From positions 1 to 59,275 of the IMG/VR virus record IMGVR_UViG_3300017757_000006: a stretch of 59,275 nt of DNA, one strand, 5' to 3'. The notes under the pieces were generated by a model. It did no database searches. It had not been told where the DNA came from and worked only from the letters and a program-made list of their open reading frames with translations. The position numbers and the translations under genes were made by a program. How positions within the stretch are numbered: the stretch's first letter is position 1; each line of letters opens with the position of its first letter. This document shows, piece by piece, positions 23,401 through 32,443 of this stretch. Origin of the DNA: a virus.

Positions 23401-23429
23401 ATAATAACAAATTATTAAGCGTTTGTCAA
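23401..23429 (-). promoter_or_regulatory. early promoter of mazG-uvsX-gp41
   Basis: On the minus strand TTGACA (23424-23429), 17-bp spacer, TATTAT (23401-23406). The -35 overlaps the last codons of the Sm-like gene. No palindrome in this spacer. Confidence 0.78.
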
Positions 23430-23725
23430 GAGAGAATTACACCTTTTTGTGGAACTTGTATTCCACTAGTCTGTGTTTGCCATCCTGTAGCAATCTCTTT
23501 CATAGTAGGTACTACAAAAGCAATACAAGTCTTATTGAACTGCAAAGTTCCGTCAACCTTTTCACCTGTCATACAGACACCATCAACAAGAGCTACACCC
23601 TTTTCATTTACTTGTACCAAACGTGGACGTTCAATAGTATAGGACATCATATCATCTACAATGTATTTACCAATTACTTCTGCACCGTTTGTTAGCACAA
23701 GTGTTACAATATCATTTTCTTTCAT
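23426..23725 (-). CDS. Sm-like (LSm) protein
   Basis: 99 aa from the ATG at 23725, which has AAAGGA upstream; the longer frame overlaps the next gene more. The first half (NDIVTLVLTNGAEVIGKYIVDD, then YTIERPRLVQV) has the Sm1 pattern of small RNA-binding ring proteins. A phage Sm-like protein of this kind, of cyanophage origin, has been crystallised from ocean metagenome data. RNA binding is therefore likely but not shown. A second member is at 38459-38854. Confidence 0.65.
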   Translation of the reverse strand: MKENDIVTLVLTNGAEVIGKYIVDDMMSYTIERPRLVQVNEKGVALVDGVCMTGEKVDGTLQFNKTCIAFVVPTMKEIATGWQTQTSGIQVPQKGVILS

Positions 23726-23739
23726 TTTATTTTCCTTTG

Positions 23740-25089
23740 TTAGTCTTTCCAACGGTATGTTGGAAAAGAACCGTTCACATCAAATATGTTTGGGTGATTC
23801 ATAAGAGCACGCCGATATGGTGTCCACTTAATTCCTCTACCCCAACACAACCAATCCATCAAATCTATCTTTCTAACTTCTTTGTTAGTTTTTATAAATT
23901 CAACAATTTCTTTGAACTTCTCACTATCACCCATAACTTTCTGTTTTGATAACAAGTCATTCATATATTCATTCATACCAATTATCTTATCTTTGTAGAT
24001 AAGTTTATTGTTAATCCAATCTAGTGCTTTTGATGCTTCTTCATTTCTATATTGAGGGTCATCCAAATATGTATTCAGTAACATTAGTGCATCATGGTCA
24101 TCTGAAAAGAAGTCTCCCTGCTGATATAGTTCTTCATAGTAACCAGCATCATACATGATATAAGGAACACCGTTCATCATACCGTCTGTAGTAGCAACAC
24201 TCCATCCACCATATTTCTGTTTTGGAGAGAATCCAACATAACACTTTTGCAACTCTTTATAATACCATTCCTTATCGCCTTTTGTTGTTACAACATAATC
24301 ACGATTAGGTTTATCTAAGAGTGGAATCCAAACTTTGAAGTCCTGTCGCATTTCCCATAACCTATCACACATTGCAATAAATTCTTTGAAGTGTTTATAG
24401 GTATCTGGTCGATGGTTGAATACAATAGTCTTTTCATTATGCTTTGTTACATCTATATCATCAACAACATCTTTTTTATTTACACCCAAATGTTGAACAG
24501 TCAATATCCTATCCAAGTCTGTAATAGTTTTAGTATTGAATGTTTCTGAAGCCTGTTCAAGTACCAAGTCTTTCTGTGCCTGTGTATTGATATAACATCT
24601 ATCATATTCTAATAGCCCAGTCATGTTCTGTAGGAAACTATCTTTAGGCCATGCAACAACATCCTTTAGGTCGAACCAATGAGAATATCCCATCACTGGA
24701 GGCATATGGTGTGTAACATTGTAAAGTGTATTAACAAGTTGATGTGTATGTTCAGGCAAGTGTGACATGACTATATCGAAATCTAGACTTTTGTTAAGCA
24801 TCCTTCGTATTACATCTACTCTAAAATGAGAACGCATAGTCTGGGGATAAGTTTCAAAATCCATGTACCACTGCGTTACGTTATCAAATTGTAATGATGG
24901 AACTTCAAAAGGAAGAATCATATAATGCCACAAGTCATCACGAATTTCATTCAGAAGTTTAATCTGATTCTTAACAACTTGAATATAACTATCTTTTTCG
25001 ATATCCTTCTGGAAAGTAATGTTAGGATACCAGAGTACTCTAACAGTTTTTTGAAGTTTTGGTTCTTTTCCTATATCAAATAAATTCAT
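23740..25089 (-). CDS. GT-B type glycosyltransferase
   Basis: 449 aa. The C-terminal half has features of GT4-like enzymes: IVFNHRPDTYKHFKEFI (strand-helix start of the nucleotide-sugar domain), KCYVGFSPKQKYGGWSVATTDGMMNGVPYI (read as two parts; a glycine-rich and EX7E-like region) and a late WGRGIKWTPYRRAL. The acceptor could be phage DNA, as for T4 glucosyltransferases, or a virion or cell-surface glycan. It overlaps the cytidylyltransferase gene by 1 nt, which suggests a shared pathway. Confidence 0.7.
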   Translation of the reverse strand: MNLFDIGKEPKLQKTVRVLWYPNITFQKDIEKDSYIQVVKNQIKLLNEIRDDLWHYMILPFEVPSLQFDNVTQWYMDFETYPQTMRSHFRVDVIRRMLNKSLDFDIVMSHLPEHTHQLVNTLYNVTHHMPPVMGYSHWFDLKDVVAWPKDSFLQNMTGLLEYDRCYINTQAQKDLVLEQASETFNTKTITDLDRILTVQHLGVNKKDVVDDIDVTKHNEKTIVFNHRPDTYKHFKEFIAMCDRLWEMRQDFKVWIPLLDKPNRDYVVTTKGDKEWYYKELQKCYVGFSPKQKYGGWSVATTDGMMNGVPYIMYDAGYYEELYQQGDFFSDDHDALMLLNTYLDDPQYRNEEASKALDWINNKLIYKDKIIGMNEYMNDLLSKQKVMGDSEKFKEIVEFIKTNKEVRKIDLMDWLCWGRGIKWTPYRRALMNHPNIFDVNGSFPTYRWKD

Positions 25090-25478
25090 TATATAACTCT
25101 CTTTCTTAAACTAGAAGAGGAGAAAGAATGTCTCCTACTAGTATAAAATACTTCTATAGGTAAGTCATCACCAGTAAATGACCTTTCTCTATAATCCTCA
25201 CCAATAAACCTAACATCAATCTCTTGTGATTGAAGTAAGTCTATCAAACTTTGTTCTGTATCGTATGGAATAATTTCATCTACATACTTTACACCAGACA
25301 GTTGTACATATCTTTCATACACTGACTGAACTGGTTGATTCTTTTCTTGTCTATCAATAGATGGGTCAGTTTGCAATCCTACTACTAACCTGTCACAGTT
25401 CTTTCTTGCTTCCTTCAACATAACAACATGTCCAGCATGTAGCAAGTCGAATGCACCACAAGTAAAACCAATTGTCAT
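25089..25478 (-). CDS. cytidylyltransferase (glycerol-3-phosphate type)
   Basis: 129 aa. The HxGH motif in FDLLHAGHVVML (about 11-22), and RRHSFSSSSLRKR near the C-terminus in place of the family's RTxGISTTxLKxR, place it in the TagD/small cytidylyltransferase group. It would make a CDP-activated alcohol or sugar alcohol from CTP. Coupled to the glycosyltransferase (1-nt overlap) and to the upstream nuclease-like gene (4-nt overlap). The exact substrate is not readable. Confidence 0.8.
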   Translation of the reverse strand: MTIGFTCGAFDLLHAGHVVMLKEARKNCDRLVVGLQTDPSIDRQEKNQPVQSVYERYVQLSGVKYVDEIIPYDTEQSLIDLLQSQEIDVRFIGEDYRERSFTGDDLPIEVFYTSRRHSFSSSSLRKRVI

Positions 25479-26080
25479 ATAGCAACACCCATAAACTGAG
25501 TCAAGTCTTGTTGTTTGATAGAGTTCATTCTATATTGAGAATATGATTCAGTATTTTTTCTAGTAAGTGCATCACCATTACCTAGAGTTTCTTTTCCAAA
25601 ATTAATTCTATACTGAAGTAACTGCATCTGTTCTATCGTATATGCCCACCGATTCATTAGTTGTTCATCTTCTTTTTCGAAGTCTGGTTGTGGTAAAATC
25701 AAACCCAAATACATTGGAAGATTTGTCAATGTACCGTTCAAAACATCATCACCATAACCATAGACTTCTATAATTTTTGCATGACTTGATTCAGCACCAA
25801 CACCTGTAGTCAGAGGTTTATGGTGAGTTGTCATTCTTTTATGAATATGACTTCTAGTTTTCCCCTTATGACCATTTTGTTTATCATAATAATTACCAGC
25901 AGACTTTCCAATATATACACACCCCTCAAACTCACAAGGGAACTGGTAAGGTTTTGGCATTACATCATTAAAAACAAATCCATAAGTTGCACCGTGAAAA
26001 GCGAGTTGATCACAGTGTTTATAGTAGTCTGTAAATTTCATCCATTCACATTTGTAAGGCGATAGTATTCTACTGTCCAT
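25475..26080 (-). CDS. GIY-YIG-like nuclease domain protein (variant)
   Basis: 201 aa from the ATG at 26080, preceded by GAG at suitable spacing. CVYIGKSAG (about 53-61) resembles the YIG half of a GIY-YIG motif, followed by a basic RSHIHKRMTTHH segment (about 75-86) that could hold the catalytic Arg and His. A later E in HAKIIEVYGYG is a candidate metal-binding Glu. The first motif half is degenerate, so the assignment is tentative. It sits between the cytidylyltransferase and the DUF4338-like gene. Confidence 0.5.
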   Translation of the reverse strand: MDSRILSPYKCEWMKFTDYYKHCDQLAFHGATYGFVFNDVMPKPYQFPCEFEGCVYIGKSAGNYYDKQNGHKGKTRSHIHKRMTTHHKPLTTGVGAESSHAKIIEVYGYGDDVLNGTLTNLPMYLGLILPQPDFEKEDEQLMNRWAYTIEQMQLLQYRINFGKETLGNGDALTRKNTESYSQYRMNSIKQQDLTQFMGVAI

Positions 26081-26090
26081 TTTTTTCTCA

Positions 26091-27203
26091 TTATCTAATA
26101 ATATCAATCTTATTCATTGTCTCTTGATTCCAGACTTCTAGTTCTGTACGAACCTTATTCTCTGCAATCATTTTGTTGTAACGCTTGATAGCAAGTTTTC
26201 TCCACCATGCAATCACACCTTCAAGTTCAAATCTATCATAGTTTTCAGCTTTTGTCAATAGATTAGTTTTACCTAATAGAACATCTTTTGCATTAGAGTA
26301 TCCATACTCTCCCATGTAGAATCTTTTCTGTGTGGTAACATCACCAGCCTTTGCAATCTGTTTAGAGAACAACTCATACGCTTTTGTATCGTGTTCCTTT
26401 AGACTTGCTTTGATAACACCTACCATCTTAGTCTGCATTTTTAGTTTACGAGATGATGCACCTTTATGTATCAAGTCTTCGCCACCATTCTTTTCTGTAA
26501 ACCAATCACGCATCTCAAAGTAGATTTCTTCTCCAAGTGTCAATAAAAACTTAGATTGAGTATCTCCCTTGTAACGTAAGAATGGACGCATACCATCATA
26601 CATAGAAGAACCTTTGATGTTACCATAAAGAGATGTTGTCTCAAATAAACAAAACTCTGTATCATATTTCTTGTTTAACATCCTACGAACTTCATGTGAG
26701 TTGCAGATTGCCGCCATCAATTTACCACCAAGATAGTTATATCCAAATGGTTGTACAGGAACAATGTTGAAACCCATGATAGCACGTTTGTTAAAGATAT
26801 CTAAATCTGGAACACCACCCAAGTAATCATTACGAGGTTTTGAATTGATTAGTGGTGAACCTAGTTTGATAAATCCAACCACAGTATTTGTAGTTGTTTC
26901 CTTAACAACTAGTTTCATCTCTTTGCCTGGCGCATTGTCAGGCGAGAATGATGCAACTTTCTCCAACATAGTATCAAAGGTTTGTGATGGAACTTGTACA
27001 ATAGAAAAGTTCATATCCTCTGGATGCATATCATATGATTGAAACATATCATCTTCCAATCCAAATCCTGGCAGTGCAGTAGGAATATTCTTTACACGTT
27101 CAATCTTACGAGCACGAAAATAGTCATCAATGCGTCCAAAGTCTTTGAAGTAAGTCATCAACTTTGTTGCGGCAAATATTGCATCATCTCGTTCTAGTAT
27201 CAT
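26091..27203 (-). CDS. DUF4338 (DruA-like) protein
   Basis: 370 aa. The order of segments VGFIKLGSPL, RNDYLGG, IMGFNIVPVQPFGYNYLGGK (about 144-163), EVRRMLNKKYDTEFCLFETT and SLYGNIKGSSMYDG resembles the DUF4338 family, whose bacterial members include DruA of the Druantia defence system. Here it is a phage gene overlapping the DNA polymerase gene by 4 nt, so it is presumably not a host defence gene. Biochemical function unknown. The family call is by remembered pattern and should be tested. Confidence 0.5.
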   Translation of the reverse strand: MILERDDAIFAATKLMTYFKDFGRIDDYFRARKIERVKNIPTALPGFGLEDDMFQSYDMHPEDMNFSIVQVPSQTFDTMLEKVASFSPDNAPGKEMKLVVKETTTNTVVGFIKLGSPLINSKPRNDYLGGVPDLDIFNKRAIMGFNIVPVQPFGYNYLGGKLMAAICNSHEVRRMLNKKYDTEFCLFETTSLYGNIKGSSMYDGMRPFLRYKGDTQSKFLLTLGEEIYFEMRDWFTEKNGGEDLIHKGASSRKLKMQTKMVGVIKASLKEHDTKAYELFSKQIAKAGDVTTQKRFYMGEYGYSNAKDVLLGKTNLLTKAENYDRFELEGVIAWWRKLAIKRYNKMIAENKVRTELEVWNQETMNKIDIIR

Positions 27204-29734
27204 CCAAAAAAGTCCTCAAGTGTTGTTTGTGTCCCATATGAACGGTCAATGTTCCATCCAATCTGGTTCATAATAAATGTCAATGGTTCTACAAACGCTT
27301 TCTCATACTGTAGATCATAGTCGATATAACGATGAATGTCAAGTTCTTTTGGTAATTTAGTTATAAAGGATATCACATTAGAAGACATAGGGTTTGGTGT
27401 TCGCATGTTGATAAACTTGATCTTCTCACCTTCTTGAATAAGAGGATACTTGTTTGTCAACTTTTTCTGTTTACAGAAGTGATTGTATAACAATGCACCT
27501 TTACAATGCATAGGTACACCTTTAGAGAAAATACTAGAACTACTAGTCCACTTCTTTAGTCCATTCACTGAACGAGGAAATGCAATCTCTTCTGGTGGAA
27601 GTTTCATAAACTCTTCACGAAAGTCTTGGATAAAGTTGTTTACATCTTTCTCTGTACCAGACATAATAATCTTTAGACATTCTTTAATCTTGTCACGACA
27701 TGGGGCAGGCGTAGAAGACTTGACTGCCTCAATACCCATAATCTTCAGAGAGGGTTCGTGATAACGTACACCCTCAACATCCCATGCATTTAGAATGTAT
27801 CTTTTCTTTGCAGTCCAGATGCCTTTGTCAGCGATAACTTCACGTTTCATTTGCATCTTCTGGTCGAATGCATTTACATAAGTAGCAAGATCTTGATAAC
27901 TCTTATCAATAAAAGGTTCAATTTTCTCTTGAGCAATTCTATCAAGGAAATCCACCGCCCTCCCACGATACGCACTCTCCGACTCATCTGTTCTCTTCGG
28001 TAGCACTTTATTAATAAGCTCGTCAAACCTAATGTATACTGAATCCGTATCCGATGCAATAACATAATCAACTCCTTCACTCTTCAATAGTTTATTTAAG
28101 TAACCATTCAGTGCTTGTTCAATCCACCGAATAGATAATTGTCCAGAAGTAGTAATACCTTCTGCAATACGCAAGTCATAGTATCTGAACCATTCGTTAC
28201 CAATCGCACCATAAGCAGAGTTCAAGGAAATCTTTCTTGCCATCTGGATGTTTTGATAACGAGACACATCATTGAGATACTTTGGATCTTTCGTATCTTC
28301 GTATTGTTGTTTTGCAGTCAACATCTTTTTCTTGTAGATAGTACGGTCATTGTACATCTCTTGCATCATATCAGGCAAGAATCCCTGTTGTTTGGTTCTG
28401 AACAACGCACCATTTGGTGTACAGGTAACAGATGCTGGTTTCAGTGGAGATAAGTCGTGTTGTTTTTGCAACAACTCATCAACAGATTTGTCAGAATCAA
28501 ATCCCATAGTTTTGGGAAGAAGTGTTTCTGGGGAAATGTTGTATTGCATAATCAAGTGTGGATACAGAGAGTTCAAGTCAAAAGACAGAACCCATTTGTG
28601 TTCTCCCACTTGTGGATCTTTTACATATGCACCAATATACTTCTCACCCTTAGACTCGTTACTGCGTTTCTGAGGGATAACGATTTTACGTTTGAGTAGG
28701 TGATTGTAAATTAGTACGTCCCAATACTTCACGGATGTGAATGCATCAGACATGTTGACTTTCGCCTCATACGTCATAGTAAGAAGCAGGTCAATCAGTT
28801 TCATCTTGTCATCTAGTCTATCGACTAGTTCAACGTCCATGATGTTATAGTCGATAAAGGATTGATAGTCTTTAGTGTACCAATCACGAAATGTCTCATA
28901 TGGATTCTCATCCTTACGTTGTCCAAGTTCTACATGAGCGATATGGTCAAGACGATATGATTCTTGGTTTGAGTATGTAAACTTCTTGTACAATTGTAAG
29001 TAGTCGAGATTGTTTACACCCAAGATTTCATATACTTGATCTTTACGTCCAAACCCACTGTTCACCATACGAGCGCTTACAACACCCCAAGGAGATAGAC
29101 GTTTCATTGCGTCTTCACCCATTTGGGAGTTGATACGATTACAGATGTAAGGTAAATCAAAGAACTCAGTATTCCAACCAGTAATGATATCTGGGTGGTC
29201 AGATTCCCACCAGTTTAGAAACCGAGCAAGTAGTTCACGTTCTGTAGGACAATGTATATACTCTACATCATCACGAGATGTTTTGTAGGGTTGCATACCC
29301 CATACAAGAAACGTGCCCTTGTTGTGATCTTTGACAGTGATAGACAGCATTGGTTCTGCTGCTTGGTCTGCATTAGGGAAACCATTCTCACATTCCACCT
29401 CAATATCAATCGTGACAATCTTGAGTTGTTTAGAATCAAACTCAATTTGTTTTGGATACGTTTCAGATAGATATGAGTATGGGAACTGATTCATTCCATA
29501 CACAAGATGCGGTTGAGACTGATACTGTTCTATAAATGCTTTCGCTTCCTTGATAGAAAGAAACTTCATTGGATTGACGTTTTTGTCATCCAAGGTTTTC
29601 CAACCAGTTTCTTTCTGAACAGGCACGAAAAGAGTGGGTTCATACTTCACTTTGAAGTTAGAACGAACCCCATTCTTTACTGCACGAACAAGAAGTTGAT
29701 TACCCCATTGGGCAACATGTGTGTAGAAATTCAA
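27200..29734 (-). CDS. 43: DNA polymerase, family B (T4 gp43)
   Basis: 844 aa from TTG at 29734 (AAGGA 8 nt upstream), giving NFYTHVAQWGN after the start, as in T4 gp43; TTG at 29752 is the alternative and no ATG occurs in frame for 60 codons. Exonuclease motifs begin at IVTIDIEVEC. Polymerase motifs are DLNSLYPHLI (A), KISLNSAYGAIGN (B) and ASDTDSVYI (C). The C-terminal TTLEDFFG is the sliding-clamp-binding peptide. It is the replicative polymerase working with the gp44/62 loader and gp45 clamp encoded upstream. Confidence 0.96.
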   Translation of the reverse strand: MNFYTHVAQWGNQLLVRAVKNGVRSNFKVKYEPTLFVPVQKETGWKTLDDKNVNPMKFLSIKEAKAFIEQYQSQPHLVYGMNQFPYSYLSETYPKQIEFDSKQLKIVTIDIEVECENGFPNADQAAEPMLSITVKDHNKGTFLVWGMQPYKTSRDDVEYIHCPTERELLARFLNWWESDHPDIITGWNTEFFDLPYICNRINSQMGEDAMKRLSPWGVVSARMVNSGFGRKDQVYEILGVNNLDYLQLYKKFTYSNQESYRLDHIAHVELGQRKDENPYETFRDWYTKDYQSFIDYNIMDVELVDRLDDKMKLIDLLLTMTYEAKVNMSDAFTSVKYWDVLIYNHLLKRKIVIPQKRSNESKGEKYIGAYVKDPQVGEHKWVLSFDLNSLYPHLIMQYNISPETLLPKTMGFDSDKSVDELLQKQHDLSPLKPASVTCTPNGALFRTKQQGFLPDMMQEMYNDRTIYKKKMLTAKQQYEDTKDPKYLNDVSRYQNIQMARKISLNSAYGAIGNEWFRYYDLRIAEGITTSGQLSIRWIEQALNGYLNKLLKSEGVDYVIASDTDSVYIRFDELINKVLPKRTDESESAYRGRAVDFLDRIAQEKIEPFIDKSYQDLATYVNAFDQKMQMKREVIADKGIWTAKKRYILNAWDVEGVRYHEPSLKIMGIEAVKSSTPAPCRDKIKECLKIIMSGTEKDVNNFIQDFREEFMKLPPEEIAFPRSVNGLKKWTSSSSIFSKGVPMHCKGALLYNHFCKQKKLTNKYPLIQEGEKIKFINMRTPNPMSSNVISFITKLPKELDIHRYIDYDLQYEKAFVEPLTFIMNQIGWNIDRSYGTQTTLEDFFG

Positions 29735-29760
29735 AACATTTTTCCTTATCAATTAGATTC

Positions 29761-29789
29761 ATTATATACGTTTTAAGGGTAAATGTCAA
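29761..29789 (-). promoter_or_regulatory. early promoter of the DNA polymerase gene (full consensus)
   Basis: On the minus strand TTGACA (29784-29789), 17-bp spacer, TATAAT (29761-29766), i.e. 12 of 12 consensus positions. Leader about 20 nt. The -35 overlaps the stop region of the 82-aa gene. Confidence 0.85.
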
Positions 29790-30019
29790 GAGAAAAGTGG
29801 CATTTGATCCTTTGGCGTTTCTGGGAAATATTTATCAACCATGTCGATAACATCTTGCCATTTAGCCATTTCCATTAACTCATGTTCTACTGCTTGAGAG
29901 ATATCTGAGTGTTCTCCGATACCAGCGGGATTCTTCATGTAAATCATTACGTTTACTTGATGCATTGCAATCTGTGCCTGAGCATGTCCCTTCACAGCAT
30001 TAAGAATATCATTGTTCAT
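29786..30019 (-). CDS. hypothetical 77-aa protein
   Basis: A helical, soluble protein from the ATG at 30019 (MNNDILNAVKG), which has AAAGGCG upstream. It is rich in His, Met and Gln (GHAQAQIAMHQVNVMIYM). It lies directly after regA in the clamp-loader transcript. No family recognised. Confidence 0.6.
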   Translation of the reverse strand: MNNDILNAVKGHAQAQIAMHQVNVMIYMKNPAGIGEHSDISQAVEHELMEMAKWQDVIDMVDKYFPETPKDQMPLFS

Positions 30020-30035
30020 TGTTTCGCCTTTCATT

Positions 30036-30449
30036 TTATAGTTCTCGTTTCTTACCGATATTGTATTTTGTTTCCAAATCCCATTCGTTCTTTTCCTTAA
30101 AGGAAATAACTTTTATTTGGGACAGTGGTGCTTTCGGTTCAGTATCACCAATTATTTCAATCAACCCCCAATCACTCAAAAGAACTGATATTGAGTTCCT
30201 ACGAGATATATCATTCTCAGTTATGTTTGTCTCCTTACCATCAAGGGCAAACAGTTCCTTAAAATGCACAATGTAATACCTACCTTGTTTATGTAGGATA
30301 TGACATGATTGGTATAGTTTTCTCTCTTTACGAGATGCGACACCTATTCTTGATAGTGTCTCACGAACCTTTAAGAAGTCATCAGGTTCTTTTAGTTTTA
30401 CTTCTAGCATCTTATCTGGATGCCATTCAATTTCTTCCATTTCTTCCAC
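30036..30449 (-). CDS. regA: RegA translational repressor
   Basis: Recognised by LYQSCHILHKQGRYYIVHFKE-type core (T4 RegA reads LYQSCHILQKKGLYYIVHFKE, given here as partial motifs) and by DWGLIEI. It binds the initiation regions of early mRNAs and blocks translation. The ATG at 30449 follows AAAGGTGG; the ATG at 30410 (MLEVKLKEPDDF) aligns better with the T4 N-terminus and may be the true start. It overlaps gp62 by 23 nt, the same gene order as T4 (45-44-62-regA-43). Confidence 0.92.
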   Translation of the reverse strand: MEEMEEIEWHPDKMLEVKLKEPDDFLKVRETLSRIGVASRKERKLYQSCHILHKQGRYYIVHFKELFALDGKETNITENDISRRNSISVLLSDWGLIEIIGDTEPKAPLSQIKVISFKEKNEWDLETKYNIGKKREL

Positions 30450-30825
30450 CTTTATTCAAACTATCTTTGATAGTCGTTATCTGTTCATTATTAAGTACGG
30501 AAAGAGCGACCTTTGCCTTTTCATTACTATAACCATAATACTCTTTAACATACTCTAAATCTTCCAACTTTTCTGCCTTTACCCAAGGCGCAAATCGCTT
30601 TTTCGATCTAATAGTATTTAGTAAAAAGTCATATTGAAGCTTTGCGTCAAGGTGGTGACGCATGTTCAACTCATTAACGAACATAATGGTATCATTGAAT
30701 GCACCCAAACATCTGTTTACAACATATGCTGGATACTTCTTCTCCCACATAGGATCATCTGAATCCATCAGATTTTCCTTAGTGTGGTTGATTGAATTGA
30801 GATAATGTTTTAGTTCATAACTCAT
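30427..30825 (-). CDS. 62: clamp loader small subunit (T4 gp62)
   Basis: 132 aa. Position between gp44 and RegA and the segments KKYPAYVVNRCLGAF and KEYYGYSNEKAKVAL identify T4 gp62. It joins a gp44 tetramer to load the gp45 clamp. Overlap with gp44 is 4 nt (ATGA type), consistent with a fixed translational ratio. It is shorter than T4 gp62 (187 aa). Confidence 0.88.
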   Translation of the reverse strand: MSYELKHYLNSINHTKENLMDSDDPMWEKKYPAYVVNRCLGAFNDTIMFVNELNMRHHLDAKLQYDFLLNTIRSKKRFAPWVKAEKLEDLEYVKEYYGYSNEKAKVALSVLNNEQITTIKDSLNKGGRNGRN

Positions 30826-31760
30826 TTGAACTGCACCTGTGACATAATCTCAATCATAAACGCTTGCATGTTTATTTCTTGATCTGCAACAAATGCTGAT
30901 TTGTATTGATAGTCAGCAACCGACATAACCATGTGTGGTATTGTTTGTGGTTGAACACTATCATACAATGTATCATAAATTTTACGATACAGTTGTGAAG
31001 GGTCGTTGTCTAGATTATTTGCAACCCAAGAACGAATAGACTTGAAGTCTTTTGCCTTGAGATGTGTAGTCAACTCCTTCATATTTGATTCTGATATATT
31101 GACAAGTATTCCAGTGTCAATCATTCCAGAAGCAGAATATCTTTGCAGTTCATTCAAAACTCTACGCCAGTCTGGGAAGTGTTTCATTACCAGTTCTTGT
31201 ACAACTTTTGGTTGATACTGAACATTCTCTGCAAGGAGAATATCCTGTACACGTTTGTAAAATTCACCAGCAAGTTTTGGTTTACTAGAGTTTGGAATGT
31301 TGAATACAACACCCGAACATCTACTATGCAAAGGTTCGATAATCCTGTTCTTAAAGTTACAGGTAAGAATGAATCCACAGTTCTTGTGAAACTCCTCAAT
31401 AAACCCACGCAACGCTGGTTGTGTAGATTGTGGATTGAGATAGTCTGCCTCATCAAGAATTACAAACTTGCGATTACCATCCATAGAGACAGTACTTGCA
31501 AAGTTCTTAATCTTGTTTCTCAGCACATCAATACCCGATTCTTCTGAACCGTTGATTAACATATATGTAGCACCGATTTCGTCAAGCATTGCTTTTGCAA
31601 CAGTTGTCTTACCGACACCAGCTCCACCAGACAATAGTAGATTAGGAATGTGTCCATCATCTACAAACTGTTGGAAAGTCTTCTTCAAATCATCAGTAAG
31701 AACACACTCACTGATTGTACTAGGGCGGTATTTCTCCACCCATAACATCACATCATTCAT
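30822..31760 (-). CDS. 44: clamp loader ATPase subunit (T4 gp44)
   Basis: 312 aa. AAA+ ATPase with WVEKYRP at the N-terminus, Walker A GGAGVGKT (45-52), Walker B VILDEAD, and the SRC arginine-finger motif in LHSRCSG. It opens and loads the gp45 clamp at primer ends together with gp62. Confidence 0.94.
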   Translation of the reverse strand: MNDVMLWVEKYRPSTISECVLTDDLKKTFQQFVDDGHIPNLLLSGGAGVGKTTVAKAMLDEIGATYMLINGSEESGIDVLRNKIKNFASTVSMDGNRKFVILDEADYLNPQSTQPALRGFIEEFHKNCGFILTCNFKNRIIEPLHSRCSGVVFNIPNSSKPKLAGEFYKRVQDILLAENVQYQPKVVQELVMKHFPDWRRVLNELQRYSASGMIDTGILVNISESNMKELTTHLKAKDFKSIRSWVANNLDNDPSQLYRKIYDTLYDSVQPQTIPHMVMSVADYQYKSAFVADQEINMQAFMIEIMSQVQFK

Positions 31761-31777
31761 AATATATTTCCTCTGGT

Positions 31778-32440
31778 TTAGGATGCTTCTAGAGCAATAA
31801 AGTATTCAATTGGTTTTGCAACATTGTTAAAATGTGAAATCCCTTTTGAAGATACTTCAACCTTGTAATCACCAGAGAGAAGTTTTAGATTTTCAACTTT
31901 GAAATAGTATGTGAAATCACTAGGTGCATTCTCACCAACCTTGATTGCAAAATCGTTTGAAGTTTCATTCTTACGATCAGTTACAGTCAGATTAATATCA
32001 CCACCAGCAGTACCCTTTAGTACTACATCAGGAACACCAAGTACGGCAGATGCCTTTTGGATTTGATTAAATGTATCTTGTGTGAAAGTAAACTCTACAT
32101 CCACAGAAGGCATTGTAATCTCAGTCTTTGGTGTAGTCACCACAGAAGGGTCACTAAAGAAGTAATTCAAAGAACTACCACCACCCTCTTCATTCAGTTT
32201 TACAGACTTATCTGCAAAGTCCAATGTTGGACTCTTGAATAATGAAAGTGCAGACAAGAATTCGTTCAAGTCATAGATTGCAAACTCATCATTGAATGTA
32301 TCTGGAATAGTTGCCTTTGCAACAATGTTTTTCATTGCAGACATTGTATTAATAGTATTACCAGACTTCACCAGAAGGTTTTGGTTAATGGTTGAGAAGT
32401 TCTTGAGAACATCTCTCGTGTCGCCGCTTAATTGCATCAT
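31778..32440 (-). CDS. 45: sliding clamp (T4 gp45)
   Basis: 220 aa, the size of T4 gp45 (228). The N-terminal SGDTRDVLKNFSTINQNLLV, followed by IYDLNEFLSALSLF, is typical. It forms a trimeric ring for the polymerase and, in T4, also activates late transcription with gp55 and gp33. The start is at one of two adjacent ATGs (32440, 32437) after GGAG. It lies 3 nt after the upstream gene. Confidence 0.92.
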   Translation of the reverse strand: MMQLSGDTRDVLKNFSTINQNLLVKSGNTINTMSAMKNIVAKATIPDTFNDEFAIYDLNEFLSALSLFKSPTLDFADKSVKLNEEGGGSSLNYFFSDPSVVTTPKTEITMPSVDVEFTFTQDTFNQIQKASAVLGVPDVVLKGTAGGDINLTVTDRKNETSNDFAIKVGENAPSDFTYYFKVENLKLLSGDYKVEVSSKGISHFNNVAKPIEYFIALEAS

Positions 32441-32443
32441 AAT

